The position numbers and the translations under genes were made by a program. A DNA stretch of 64,000 nt from JAAEPI01 sp965212145 (GTDB lineage: Bacteria > Bacteroidota > Bacteroidia > Cytophagales > Cyclobacteriaceae): NCBI GenBank assembly GCA_965212145.1, contig CBDBUY010000004.1, positions 1,002,523 to 1,066,522 of the forward strand, given 5' to 3'. Shown piece by piece: positions 42,139 to 51,673 of the stretch (within the stretch, counting starts at the first letter, position 1; each line of letters starts with the position of its first letter). The notes below the pieces were generated by a model that saw nothing but the letters and a program-made list of their open reading frames with translations, had not been told where the DNA came from and ran no database searches.

Positions 42139-44052
42139 ATGGGGCAGTTCACTACGCCACCTCAAGACTCTTCTGAGCTTGAGCAAAGAATTCGAGATGC
42201 CCTCAATTCGGCTAAAATGGCCCTTTGGGAGCTCAATCTGACTGAAGGAACTCTTCAGTGGACGGGCAGGGTTACGGCTCATTTCTTTGAGTTTGCAAAT
42301 TTCATAGACGGCACCATTTCCAATTACGTTTCGCTGATTCATAGTGAGGATTTGAATCGGGTTTTGGAGATACTGGAGAGAACGGAGGTCGGTCAATCAT
42401 TTATAAATCAACATAGAGTTAAGTTTCCAGATGGTGAATATCACTGGCTAGAAGGGATGGGAACATTAATCAAAGGACATGACGGCCTGAAACTTACCGG
42501 AACGGTTCAAGACATTTCTGACAAAAAGAAACTCGAATTCGAGCGAGAGGATTGGAAGCAAAAGCATGAGGTTGTTGCCACAGCAGCGGGAATCGTGGTT
42601 TATGATTACAACATAATAACCGGTAAAATCCTATGGAGTGGAAGTACACAGGAGTTGTTAGGTCTTTCTGAAGAAGAACTTGGTGACATAAACTCGTGGG
42701 AAAAGAGAATTCATCAAAAAGATCGTGAAATGGTCGTCAAAGAGTTGGATTTGGCGATGAATGACATGCGGCCTTATGATGTGGAGTACAGGTTTATTAA
42801 GGGTGATGGTTCCTATGCTCACGTTCACGATAAGGGCATATTTCTTGGAAATGGCAAGGCGACCAAAATGCTGGGAATGATGGATGATGTCAGCGAGAAC
42901 CGCCGAGCTGAATTTGCTTTGAAAGAAAGTGAGGGTAGGTTCAAGTCTATGATCTCAGATATGAACATTGGGGTTGGTCTTTATGACGAAAACACTGTAC
43001 CAATCTTGTGCAACCGACAAGCGTATGAAATGCTCGGAATGTCTGAAGAGCAGTACATGGGGCAAGCCGCACTTGATGAGTCCTGGAAAGCGTTAAAAGA
43101 AGATGGGTCAGCATTGATGAATGATGAGTTTCCGATACCTCTTGCAATCAGAACAAAGAAGCATGTAAGGGATTTCATCATGGCAGTATTCCGCCCTCAG
43201 AAAAATGATTGGGTATGGCTAATGGTGGATGTCGTGCCGCTACTATCCAAAGAGGGCGACTTGATACATGTGATCTGCACATTTTCTGATATTACTGGTC
43301 TGCGTGAGGCTCAGGCTACTTTGGGCTCGAGAAATGAGATGCTGTCCAATCTTTCGGAGGAGTTACAAACCCGAAATGATCGTTTATTGGAGTTTGCACA
43401 AATCGTTTCTCATAACCTCAGGTCGCCGATCAGCAGTATCGTTTCTCTCTCCAAAATAGTAATGGACGGGCCTGATCAGATCATTATGGAGGCGGCCATT
43501 TCACATATTGCCAAAGTGAGCGAAAACGCTCTTCAAACAATTGACGAGTTGAATGATGTCTTGAAAGTTCAACAAGAAAGCCTGGAGACCGAAAATCTTA
43601 GTTTTGAGTCAATATTGGGGCATGTTAAGAACAGTCATCAAGGAGATATAATGGAAGCCAACGCTCAAATTCATCATACCTTTAAGGTAAAGGAAATAGA
43701 TTTTGTCAAAATATATTTGGAAAGCATCTTCTCAAATTTTTTATCGAATAGTCTCAAATACCGATCTGAAATTGAAGACTGTCAGATTAGGATAAGCACC
43801 TACTCGAATGATGAACAAGACATAGTTTTGGAGTGGGAAGACAATGGTATTGGCATTGATCTAGAGCGGTATGGTAATGATATTTTTAATCTTGGGAAAA
43901 CTTTCCATGAAAATTCCGACAGCCGGGGAGTGGGACTTTTTCTTGTTAAGAATCAAGTCAGTGTCATGGGGGGCTCTATTTCGGTAGAGAGTGAGCCAGG
44001 AAATGGGACGAAGTTTACAGTTAACTTTATAAATTACCAACAATCGAAATGA
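42139..44052 (+). CDS. soluble PAS-domain sensor histidine kinase
   Basis: The 637-residue protein has three PAS/PAC domains in a row (about residues 15-130, 145-260 and 270-390), then a short coiled coil, a HisKA domain with the phosphoacceptor in VSHNLRSPISS (His425), and an HATPase_c domain ending in DNGIGIDLERYG, GVGLFLVKNQVSVMGG and GNGTKFTV. It has no transmembrane segment or signal peptide, so it senses cytoplasmic cues. The SHNLRSP form is common in Bacteroidota. It overlaps the response-regulator gene by 4 bp, indicating they are partners. Ligand unknown. Confidence 0.92.
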   Translation: MGQFTTPPQDSSELEQRIRDALNSAKMALWELNLTEGTLQWTGRVTAHFFEFANFIDGTISNYVSLIHSEDLNRVLEILERTEVGQSFINQHRVKFPDGEYHWLEGMGTLIKGHDGLKLTGTVQDISDKKKLEFEREDWKQKHEVVATAAGIVVYDYNIITGKILWSGSTQELLGLSEEELGDINSWEKRIHQKDREMVVKELDLAMNDMRPYDVEYRFIKGDGSYAHVHDKGIFLGNGKATKMLGMMDDVSENRRAEFALKESEGRFKSMISDMNIGVGLYDENTVPILCNRQAYEMLGMSEEQYMGQAALDESWKALKEDGSALMNDEFPIPLAIRTKKHVRDFIMAVFRPQKNDWVWLMVDVVPLLSKEGDLIHVICTFSDITGLREAQATLGSRNEMLSNLSEELQTRNDRLLEFAQIVSHNLRSPISSIVSLSKIVMDGPDQIIMEAAISHIAKVSENALQTIDELNDVLKVQQESLETENLSFESILGHVKNSHQGDIMEANAQIHHTFKVKEIDFVKIYLESIFSNFLSNSLKYRSEIEDCQIRISTYSNDEQDIVLEWEDNGIGIDLERYGNDIFNLGKTFHENSDSRGVGLFLVKNQVSVMGGSISVESEPGNGTKFTVNFINYQQSK

Positions 44053-44426
44053 GCAAGTCCGTATTTCTTATTGATGATGAGGAGGTTTTTCATTGGATCA
44101 CGAAACAATTCATTGAAAAAGTGTCGGACGAGGTGGAAGTAACATCCTGTTATAATGGACAGGAGGGTATTGACGCCCTCACGGATCAGAAGGGCACACC
44201 AGATTTGATTATGGTCGACATCAACATGCCGGTTGCAAATGGTTGGATGTTTCTAGATTCATACGCCGAACTTGACTCACGTGCCAATCCATCAGCTGGC
44301 GTATATGTTGTCAGCTCTTCCATTGACCCAGAGGATGTCAACAAGGCGAAGAGTTATCCCTTTGTCAAAGATTTCATCTCTAAGCCAGTTACTCTTGAAT
44401 TACTGCAGGAACTACTCCTCGATTAG
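44049..44426 (+). CDS. single-domain response regulator
   Basis: A receiver domain of 125 residues without an output domain. The acidic pair is in LIDDEEVFHW (residues 8-12), the phosphoacceptor is Asp57 in IMVDINMP, the Ser/Thr switch is in VVSSSID, and the Lys is in FISKPV. The FHWITKQF helix is typical of the Bacteroidota receivers that pair with PAS kinases. As it lacks an output domain it must work by protein contact. Its TAG shares a 4-bp overlap with the opposing purE stop. Confidence 0.93.
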   Translation: MSKSVFLIDDEEVFHWITKQFIEKVSDEVEVTSCYNGQEGIDALTDQKGTPDLIMVDINMPVANGWMFLDSYAELDSRANPSAGVYVVSSSIDPEDVNKAKSYPFVKDFISKPVTLELLQELLLD

Positions 44427-44911
44427 CCCTCCATTTCCTTCACGCTTGTCATAACCTTTTCTTTCAGGGCCTCTTTGAAATCCATTAGACTTTTCGCGAC
44501 CTTTTCGTCGAACACTCCAACAATCTGAGCGGCAAGAATTCCGGCATTTTTGGCACCATCAAGAGCAACAGTTGCCACTGGTACTCCCGCTGGCATCTGA
44601 AGAATAGAAAGTACTGAATCCCAACCATCGATCGAGTTTCGGGACTTCACAGGAACGCCAATCACAGGTAGTGTGGTGACCGAGGCAACCATACCCGGTA
44701 AATGTGCAGCGCCTCCGGCCCCTGCAATTATTACTTTCAAACCCTTGGATTTGGCTTGCTCGGCATAGTCCATCATGCGATGGGGGGTTCTATGAGCACT
44801 GACGATCGTGATCTCAATTTCAACTCCCAATTCATTCAATACATCGGCAGCTTCCTGCATTATTGGCAAGTCAGACTTACTGCCCATTATTATTCCTACT
44901 TGTGCACTCAT
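44423..44911 (-). CDS. purE: 5-(carboxyamino)imidazole ribonucleotide mutase
   Basis: PurE (class I) converts N5-CAIR to CAIR in purine synthesis. The 162 residues show GSKSDLPIMQEA near the start, SAHRTPHRM, IIAGAGGAAHLPGMVAS and PVIGVPVKS, the CAIR-binding blocks with the catalytic His. It overlaps the end of purK by 4 bp, forming the purK-purE operon. Confidence 0.96.
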   Translation of the reverse strand: MSAQVGIIMGSKSDLPIMQEAADVLNELGVEIEITIVSAHRTPHRMMDYAEQAKSKGLKVIIAGAGGAAHLPGMVASVTTLPVIGVPVKSRNSIDGWDSVLSILQMPAGVPVATVALDGAKNAGILAAQIVGVFDEKVAKSLMDFKEALKEKVMTSVKEMEG

Positions 44912-46050
44912 GATTTTACTTTCAGAAGTTCTTTCACCTTGCGGGTTTTGATTTTAAGATCTGTTAGGTCGTGATCTGTGATGGTTACGTGACCCATTTT
45001 TCTAAAGGGTTTGGTCAGTTTCTTTCCATAAAGATGCACATAAACCCCTGACATCTCCAGGCACGCTTTCATCCCCTCGTATCTGGCATCACCCGTGTAG
45101 CCATCTTCACCCAGCAAATTCACCATGGCGGCAGGGGTGGTCAGCTTAGTAGAGCCCAATGGCAAGTTGAGGATGGCCCTCAAGTGCTGCTCAAACTGGG
45201 AAGTCGCATTCGCTTCTATCGTGTGATGACCACTGTTGTGCGTGCGGGGCGCTACTTCATTGACAAGAATTTCACCGGACTTAGTCAGGAACATTTCCAC
45301 AGCCAATAGTCCAACCATGTCCAGCTTTTTAATGACATCTTCCGCCAAGGCATACGCCTTGTTTTCGGTTTCTTCTGAAATTTCCGCGGGAGCGAAAAGA
45401 AACTCTACCAAGTTGGCTTCCGGATGGTACTCCAGCTGAACCACTGGAAAACACTTTATTTCTCCCGATTCATTTCTTGCGACGATCACACTCAATTCCT
45501 TTTCGAAATCCACCAGATTTTCCAAAAGTCCTGGCTTATCAAAGGCCTTGGGAAGGTCTGCTTCAAATCTCAGCACTTGCACGCCTCTGCCGTCATAACC
45601 CTCTTTGCCAAGTTTGTTAACGGCAGGCAGCATGCTAGAATGCTTCGCCACGTCTTCCCGGTTTTCGGTCAATACAAAATCTGCTGTCGGAATTCTATTC
45701 GCCTTGTAGAAAGTCTTCTGCTTCCGTTTGTCCTGAATGAGCTCAATGATTTCCGGTTGTGGAAAAACTTTTACTCCTTCCGACTTTAGCCTTTTCAAAG
45801 CGGCAACACTGACATTTTCAATTTCAATGGTGATCAGATCGAAAGATTTGCCCCAATTATAAATCACCTCCTCATCCGTCAGTTTTCCAACGCTGAAATT
45901 TTCCACCAAGTGAGCACACGGTGCATTTGGGTCCGGGTCGATGATAGAAATATCCAGGTTGTAATTGATCGCTGACTGAATCATCATGCGTCCAAGCTGA
46001 CCTCCGCCGAGCACACCGATTTTCAAAGAAGTGATGTCTTTTGCTGCCAT
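44908..46050 (-). CDS. purK: 5-(carboxyamino)imidazole ribonucleotide synthase
   Basis: This ATP-grasp enzyme carboxylates AIR to N5-CAIR, feeding PurE. The 380-residue protein starts MAAKDITSLKIGVLGGGQLGRMM, with the ATP-grasp core NKLGKEGYDGRGVQVL, EFLFAPAEISEE, and NEVAPRTHNSGHHTIEA. I begin it at the ATG at 46050; a 23-residue upstream extension would run into the divergent rdgB promoter and start and does not look like the family. It is 47 bp from rdgB. Confidence 0.95.
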   Translation of the reverse strand: MAAKDITSLKIGVLGGGQLGRMMIQSAINYNLDISIIDPDPNAPCAHLVENFSVGKLTDEEVIYNWGKSFDLITIEIENVSVAALKRLKSEGVKVFPQPEIIELIQDKRKQKTFYKANRIPTADFVLTENREDVAKHSSMLPAVNKLGKEGYDGRGVQVLRFEADLPKAFDKPGLLENLVDFEKELSVIVARNESGEIKCFPVVQLEYHPEANLVEFLFAPAEISEETENKAYALAEDVIKKLDMVGLLAVEMFLTKSGEILVNEVAPRTHNSGHHTIEANATSQFEQHLRAILNLPLGSTKLTTPAAMVNLLGEDGYTGDARYEGMKACLEMSGVYVHLYGKKLTKPFRKMGHVTITDHDLTDLKIKTRKVKELLKVKS

Positions 46051-46097
46051 TCGGCAAATATCTGTAAGGAAAAGTATTTGAAGCTTAATTTCGCGAG

Positions 46098-46676
46098 ATG
46101 AAGATTTGTTTCGCCTCACATAATCCGCACAAGCTGGAAGAGATTAAGCAGCTGATGCCAGCTGGCTTTGAGGTGGTGAGTTTGACGGATCTTGGAGTTC
46201 TGGAGGAAATTGAAGAAACCGGGAGCACTCTCGAAGAAAACTCAATGCTGAAGGCCGAGTATGTTTATAACAAACATCGAATATCCGTTTTCGCAGATGA
46301 TTCCGGCCTTGAGGTAGAGGCGTTAGGTGGAGAGCCGGGAGTTTATTCTGCCAGATACGCCGGGCCACAGAAGAACAGTGAGGACAACATGGACTTGCTA
46401 TTGGAGAAACTGGTAGAGAAAAAAAATAGAAGCGCGTGTTTCAAAGCAATCATCACCTATATTAACGAGACTGGCACAGTGATTCAGTTTGAGGGGCGAG
46501 TGGACGGTGATATAAGAAATGAGAAAACCGGCAATGGTGGTTTTGGATATGATCCAATCTTTCAACCTTCCGGTTATAATGTGACTTTTGCACAAATGAG
46601 TGATGAGGAGAAGAATGCAATTTCACATAGGGCGAGAGCTATCGAGAAGTTCATCAAATATTTAGCTGAAAGATGA
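46098..46676 (+). CDS. rdgB: dITP/XTP pyrophosphatase (HAM1 family)
   Basis: RdgB cleaves dITP, ITP and XTP to monophosphates, keeping deaminated purines out of nucleic acids. The 192-residue protein has FASHNPHKLEEIK at the N-terminus, FADDSGLEVEALGGEPGVYSARYAG (substrate and Mg-binding) near residue 65, and GGFGYDPIF and SHRARA near the end. It overlaps udk by 4 bp. It is divergent from purK, another purine gene. Confidence 0.95.
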   Translation: MKICFASHNPHKLEEIKQLMPAGFEVVSLTDLGVLEEIEETGSTLEENSMLKAEYVYNKHRISVFADDSGLEVEALGGEPGVYSARYAGPQKNSEDNMDLLLEKLVEKKNRSACFKAIITYINETGTVIQFEGRVDGDIRNEKTGNGGFGYDPIFQPSGYNVTFAQMSDEEKNAISHRARAIEKFIKYLAER

Positions 46677-47293
46677 AAAAACCATATGTAGTTGGGATTA
46701 CGGGGTGTAGTGGAAGCGGGAAGACCTTTCTTTTGAAAAAATTGCTTGATGCGTTCGAAGAGGGTGAAATTTCAGTCATCTCCATGGACAATTACTACAA
46801 ACCGGTGGAGCAGCAAGTTCGTGATGAGAATGGGGTAATTCATTTCGATTTGCCAGAATCGATAGATGAGGCAGGCTTTGAAGCTGATTTGAAGAAACTT
46901 ACATCTGGAAAACCCATCCAGATCAAGGAATATACATTCAATGTCCATGATCGTGAACCCGAACTGATCACCATTGATCCAAGGCCGATTTTGGTTGTGG
47001 AGGGGATATTTTCATTTTTATACAAAGGCGTTAATGACATGCTGGATTTGCGCGTATTCGTGGACGCACCGGAAGAGGTCATGCTTCAGCGCCGAATTAA
47101 GAGGGATGAGGCCGAACGAGGCTATCACGATGAAAGCGTGAGGTATCGTTTTGAAAAACATGTGCTGCCTATTTATAGAGACATGGTGCTCCCGCTTAGA
47201 ACCACAGCAGATCACATAATCAATAATGAGGAGGACCCATTGGAGGATCTGAGCAAGGTTATAAGTCATTTGAAGCAACAGCTCTCTCAGTAA
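46673..47293 (+). CDS. udk: uridine kinase
   Basis: This enzyme phosphorylates uridine and cytidine in pyrimidine salvage. The 206-residue P-loop kinase has GITGCSGSGKTFLLKKLL (Walker A), a substrate-binding segment MDNYYKP, FDLPESID and the lid with RRIKRDEAERGY. It is the second gene of rdgB-udk and is followed closely by a promoter box and the small hydrophobic protein. Confidence 0.93.
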   Translation: MKKPYVVGITGCSGSGKTFLLKKLLDAFEEGEISVISMDNYYKPVEQQVRDENGVIHFDLPESIDEAGFEADLKKLTSGKPIQIKEYTFNVHDREPELITIDPRPILVVEGIFSFLYKGVNDMLDLRVFVDAPEEVMLQRRIKRDEAERGYHDESVRYRFEKHVLPIYRDMVLPLRTTADHIINNEEDPLEDLSKVISHLKQQLSQ

Positions 47294-47299
47294 AATTTC

Positions 47300-47307
47300 T
47301 ATATTTG
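47300..47307 (+). promoter_or_regulatory. -7 promoter box before the 47315 gene
   Basis: TATATTTG is an exact TAnnTTTG match. Its last G as -7 puts +1 at about 47314, one base before the GTG at 47315, so the transcript would be essentially leaderless. Confidence 0.45.
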
Positions 47308-47314
47308 CAGCCCT

Positions 47315-47662
47315 GTGGAGAAACTGCGACACATATCAAGGAAACTTAGCTGGCTAACGATGGTCATTGGGGTCATCGTAGGAGGCTATATCCTCACTCC
47401 GCAAGTAGGAGATGTTGATTCGCTTTGCCAGGATCAAACGGAACATGAAGACTCGAATCAAGAGATCATTGCTGAACAAACTGCGGACGCTGTTACCGTT
47501 GGAGCACAAGCTTCCGTGGAAAGAACTTCATATTTAATCGAAGAAATACTGGGTATAGATCAGGTAGAAGACGTGAGTGTGGATATTGATGAATTTCTAC
47601 CTTCCCCATCCAAGGTTTTTAGGATCGTTTTTGAGCATATTATTTCGCCCAATTCTCCCTGA
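47315..47662 (+). CDS. small membrane-anchored or secreted protein of unknown function
   Basis: I do not recognise this 115-residue protein. From the GTG it reads MEKLRHISRKLSWLTMVIGV, a basic start followed by one hydrophobic helix (residues 14-29), then an acidic, Gln/Glu-rich soluble part ending FEHIISPNSP. It has no lipobox. An ATG at 47360 would remove the basic start but keep the helix. A TATATTTG box lies immediately before the GTG. It sits between udk and secDF, with a small GGTC-TTTCT-GACC hairpin at 47683-47695 after it. Confidence 0.55.
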   Translation: MEKLRHISRKLSWLTMVIGVIVGGYILTPQVGDVDSLCQDQTEHEDSNQEIIAEQTADAVTVGAQASVERTSYLIEEILGIDQVEDVSVDIDEFLPSPSKVFRIVFEHIISPNSP

Positions 47663-47762
47663 GTTTAGTCGAGTATCCGACTGGTCTTTCTGACCAACTT
47701 TCATTTTACATTATTAACCAATTATCTAGAGGCTCTTTATTAAGAGTCAAATTTTATCAATC

Positions 47763-50700
47763 ATGAAAAACAAAGGATTTGTCATTTTTTTGACGATACT
47801 CATTTCGCTTCTGTGCGTCTATTACCTGTCGTTTACATACATCGCGCAGGGAATCAACGAAGATGCAACTGATGCTACGAGAAATGATGACGGCACGGTC
47901 AATGTCGTAGAAAAGCAGCGGTATCTGGATTCGATCTGGAATGAGCCGGTGTACAATTACTTAGGTATTGCTGACTACACGTACAAGGAAATCAAGGAAA
48001 CAGAGTTAAACCTGGGACTTGATTTGCAAGGAGGTATGCACGTCACACTAGAGGTTTCTCCAATTGACATCTTGAAGGGACTAAGTGGAAATAGCCGTGA
48101 TGAAGATTTCAATTCGGCATTGAACCAAGCCCAAGAAAACATCAAAGGGACACAACTAAACTTCGTTGATGAGTTCTATAGGGTTTATAAGGAGCAAGCT
48201 CCAGAGAAGAATTTGAGTACGATTTTCGCCACAGCTGCGAATCGTGACCGGTTTTCCCTTACTTCAACTGACGAGGAGATTCTGGAAGTCATCAATGTGG
48301 AGGTTGAGGATGCAATCAATAGATCATTCAATATTCTAAGAACTCGTATTGACAGATTTGGTACGTCTCAGCCCAATATCCAGAGACTGCAAGGAACCGG
48401 AAGAATTCAGATAGAACTTCCAGGAATTGACAATCCTGAGCGTGTGAGAAAACTCCTTCAAGGTGTTGCGAAATTGGAATTTTGGGAAGTAAATACGCCC
48501 AATGAGTATTTCCCGGTGATCAATGAAATCAACTCGATTTTGGTAGAAGAAATGAAAACCGCACTCCCTGACTCTCTTGGAAGCGACCTTTCATCAGCCT
48601 CAAGTCAGCAGGACGATCTAGCCGATCTTTTGGTGGAAGATCCGGATGAAACGGAATTGAGTGACCCGAACGATTCCAGCTCTGCAGTTGAACCGGATAG
48701 TGCTCAAACTGCCATTGATTCTTTATTGAACAATCAGGTTTCACCACTGGTAAGTTTATTGAAAGCGCAGTATGGCTTGGTTTATGATGTGCGGGATACC
48801 GCTAAAATCAACAGAATATTCGCGCGTGAAGACGTTCAGTCTATCATTCCTCGAGACATGAAATTCTTGTGGGATGTAAAGCCTCTTAGTACAAGCGATG
48901 TGCCTGGAAGTGCTAAGTTGCTTCAACTTAATTCCATCAAAGTTCCAAGAAATGGAAGAGCACCTTTAGAAGGCGATGTTATCACTGATGCCAGATTTGA
49001 GCTTGACGAAAGAGCACGACCAGGGGTAGCCATGCAGATGAACTCTGAAGGCGCCAAAACCTGGAAAAGACTAACGGCGAATAATGTAGGTGAGCAGATT
49101 GCGATCGTACTTGATAATTACGTGTATTCCGCACCGAACGTGATCGATGAAATCCCAAGCGGCCGATCTTCAATCTCGGGTAACTTCACAAGAGATGAGG
49201 CGGTCGATCTTGCTAACATTTTGAAAGCAGGTGCACTTCCGGCACCTACAACTATTGTGGAAGATGTGGTTATCGGACCAACACTTGGAAAAGTGGCTCA
49301 AAAGCAGGGGATGACTTCAATCATTGCTGGTCTTCTGATCGTGATCATTTTCATGATCATCTATTATGCAAAAGGTGGTTTGATTGCCAACGTGGCGCTC
49401 TTTGCTAACATCTTCTTTATTCTGGGAATATTAGCTTCCACACAGGGTGTGGCGCTGACTTTGGCAGGAATTGCCGGTATTGTTTTGACAATCGGTATGT
49501 CCATTGATGCGAACGTGCTGATTTTTGAGAGAATTAAGGAGGAGCTGAGAAATGGTGCAGGAATGAAGGCAGCCATCAGCTCTGGATACAAAAAAGCCTA
49601 TTCCTCGATCATTGATGCCAACATTACTACGTTTATCACTGGTTTGTTGCTTTTCATGTTTGGACAAGGACCTGTTAAGGGATTCGCTGTTACATTGATG
49701 ATCGGTATCGCTTGTTCATTCTTCAGTGCGGTTTTCATCACAAGAGTGATTGTGGAGGCCTTCTCCAAGAAAGGTGATGATAGCAAAATGTCATTTGCAA
49801 ATGCCTTTTCTAAGAATGCATTGATGGGCTTGAAAATCGATTTCTTGAGCAAGCGTAGAATGGCTTATCTCTTCAGTGCCACGTTCATTACAATAGGTAT
49901 TGTCGCTATGCTTGTGAAGGGCATCACCTTAGGTGTGGATTTCAAAGGTGGTCGATCATATATCGTGAGCTTCGAGGAGGCTCAGGTTCCTTCACTTATG
50001 AAAGAGGGCTTGGAGCCGTTTTTCGATAATCAAGGCACTGAAGTGAAGACTTACGGGGCTGATAATATCCTAAAGGTTACTACCAGCTTCGAGATTGATG
50101 ATTCGTCTGATGAAGCGGATGAAAAAGTGAAAAAGGCGCTAATTGCCGGTCTGGAGGACTACACAGGCTTGGCCTATACGGAGGACGCCTCAACAGTGAA
50201 TTCTGAGACTTTCGGAATCTCTGGTCAGTCTAAAGTAAGTGCAACGATTGCCGATGACATCAAGAATTCATCATACAAATCCGGAATTTTTGCATTGATA
50301 TGTATTTTCGTCTACATCGTAGTTCGATTCCGTAAGTGGCAGTTTGGACTCGGTGCGATTGTGGCACTATTCCATGATACCTTGTTTGTGTTGTCGGCAT
50401 TTGCCATTGCAAATTTGGTGGGAATCTCCTTCGAAGCTGATCAGGTTTTCGTAGCGGCACTCCTAACGATTATAGGTTATTCAATAAATGACACGGTGGT
50501 TGTGTTTGATAGAATTAGGGAAAACCTAGGTGTCAAAGCTGGGTCAGAATTGGTGCCGGTGTTTAACGAATCGTTGAACAACACCATCAGTAGAACGCTG
50601 ATTACTTCATTGACGACCTTGATCGTAGTGATCATTCTATTCATTTTTGGTGGGCCAGCCTTGCAAGGGTTCTCTTTTGCCTTGATCATAGGTATCCTAG

Positions 50701-50768
50701 TAGGTACTTATTCGTCGGTATTCATTGCAACTCCGGTTGTAATTGACATGAATAGGAAAAAGAAATAG
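47763..50768 (+). CDS. secDF: SecDF fused protein-export subunit
   Basis: SecD and SecF are joined in one 1001-residue chain, as is usual in Bacteroidota. The order is a first helix (FVIFLTILISLLCVYYLSF), the LGLDLQGGMHVTLEV block, the P1 periplasmic domain, five helices with the SecD signature GIAGIVLTIGMSIDANVLIFERIKEEL, then the SecF half with FKGGRSYIVSF and FDRIRENLG. The protein uses the proton gradient to finish Sec export. Residues about 270-320 hold an acidic Ser/Asp/Glu-rich insert in P1. The leader has a small CTCTT-TATT-AAGAG hairpin at 47733-47746, and the gene is followed by a terminator. Confidence 0.96.
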   Translation: MKNKGFVIFLTILISLLCVYYLSFTYIAQGINEDATDATRNDDGTVNVVEKQRYLDSIWNEPVYNYLGIADYTYKEIKETELNLGLDLQGGMHVTLEVSPIDILKGLSGNSRDEDFNSALNQAQENIKGTQLNFVDEFYRVYKEQAPEKNLSTIFATAANRDRFSLTSTDEEILEVINVEVEDAINRSFNILRTRIDRFGTSQPNIQRLQGTGRIQIELPGIDNPERVRKLLQGVAKLEFWEVNTPNEYFPVINEINSILVEEMKTALPDSLGSDLSSASSQQDDLADLLVEDPDETELSDPNDSSSAVEPDSAQTAIDSLLNNQVSPLVSLLKAQYGLVYDVRDTAKINRIFAREDVQSIIPRDMKFLWDVKPLSTSDVPGSAKLLQLNSIKVPRNGRAPLEGDVITDARFELDERARPGVAMQMNSEGAKTWKRLTANNVGEQIAIVLDNYVYSAPNVIDEIPSGRSSISGNFTRDEAVDLANILKAGALPAPTTIVEDVVIGPTLGKVAQKQGMTSIIAGLLIVIIFMIIYYAKGGLIANVALFANIFFILGILASTQGVALTLAGIAGIVLTIGMSIDANVLIFERIKEELRNGAGMKAAISSGYKKAYSSIIDANITTFITGLLLFMFGQGPVKGFAVTLMIGIACSFFSAVFITRVIVEAFSKKGDDSKMSFANAFSKNALMGLKIDFLSKRRMAYLFSATFITIGIVAMLVKGITLGVDFKGGRSYIVSFEEAQVPSLMKEGLEPFFDNQGTEVKTYGADNILKVTTSFEIDDSSDEADEKVKKALIAGLEDYTGLAYTEDASTVNSETFGISGQSKVSATIADDIKNSSYKSGIFALICIFVYIVVRFRKWQFGLGAIVALFHDTLFVLSAFAIANLVGISFEADQVFVAALLTIIGYSINDTVVVFDRIRENLGVKAGSELVPVFNESLNNTISRTLITSLTTLIVVIILFIFGGPALQGFSFALIIGILVGTYSSVFIATPVVIDMNRKKK

Positions 50769-50790
50769 GCTTATTTGAGCCATTAACTGA

Positions 50791-50826
50791 AAAATCCCCT
50801 GAATGTGAATTCGGGGGATTTTTTTT
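50791..50826 (+). terminator. rho-independent terminator after secDF
   Basis: AAAATCCCC (50791-50799) pairs with GGGGATTTT (50814-50822) around a 14-base loop, followed by more T. It begins 23 bp after the secDF stop. Confidence 0.85.
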
Positions 50827-50869
50827 GCTTAAAGAGCGGATTGCGTAACTTGGTACAACTCTCCGAGCC

Positions 50870-51619
50870 ATGGAAAACACACGTTTTATTCTTTATCTAC
50901 TGGTCCTCGGTCTGGTATTCCTCGGACTAGCGGCCATCAAGTCATTGCTTCCTCACCCGGAACCTAAGCGAGATATTGATCTGGTAGGAATGGCCTTATA
51001 TCGTCCGGTTTTGTACGGTGAGAATTCAAGCAAAAAGACTAGCCAAAACGAAAGAAAGAAGCCAACACAAACCTTCGTAGATAATGTTGAAGAAGAGTCT
51101 CCCTCAGAAAATATAGTTGAAGAGAAGAGACCAAAAGAGACCAAAGAGACCACTAAGAAAGTAGCTCCTAAGAAGAGCACTCCGAAAAGTAATAGTGTTA
51201 AATCAGGGCTGAACGATTCGGAATATTTCGAGCAAATGGTCGTCGATTATAAAAACAATGTGTTGTCCAAAAGGAAATACAGAAATGATGTGGTCGTGAG
51301 ATACTACAAGCACGTTCCGGATGGAGATCGTGCTGAGGTGTTAGTTGATTACGGGTTTTACTTACATGAGCGAAAAGTGAGAGATTCCGTACGCTATAAC
51401 TCCATTATGTCTAATGTCATTTATTATGGAATGGACTTTCCTATTGAAGACCTAAAACTCATCACTTATCTTTTGGTAGATAGTGGGCTGGAAATAAAGG
51501 AAATCCGTCGTTTCAAGGATTTCGATGGCTGGAAACGAAACGCCATTGAAATCGGTGGTGACCCTAAGTTGGATAATAAACCAATCATCTCACTTCAATC
51601 AATAAGGAGTTTAAAGTAG
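50870..51619 (+). CDS. membrane-anchored protein of unknown function with charged linker
   Basis: I do not recognise this 249-residue protein. One N-terminal hydrophobic helix (residues 6-25, FILYLLVLGLVFLGLAAIKS) anchors it. A highly charged Lys/Glu/Thr/Ser linker follows at about 45-115 and then a globular C-terminal domain (YFEQMVVDYKNNVLSKRKYR to the end) that looks alpha/beta. It has no lipobox. Linker plus C-terminal domain would be periplasmic, as in TonB- or SPOR-like proteins, but I see neither motif. It stands alone between secDF and the CarbopepD-like gene. Confidence 0.6.
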   Translation: MENTRFILYLLVLGLVFLGLAAIKSLLPHPEPKRDIDLVGMALYRPVLYGENSSKKTSQNERKKPTQTFVDNVEEESPSENIVEEKRPKETKETTKKVAPKKSTPKSNSVKSGLNDSEYFEQMVVDYKNNVLSKRKYRNDVVVRYYKHVPDGDRAEVLVDYGFYLHERKVRDSVRYNSIMSNVIYYGMDFPIEDLKLITYLLVDSGLEIKEIRRFKDFDGWKRNAIEIGGDPKLDNKPIISLQSIRSLK

Positions 51620-51673
51620 GTTAAAAATTTCTAAAACCGAGTTGGTGTATGAGCAAATGACTCATATTTGACT

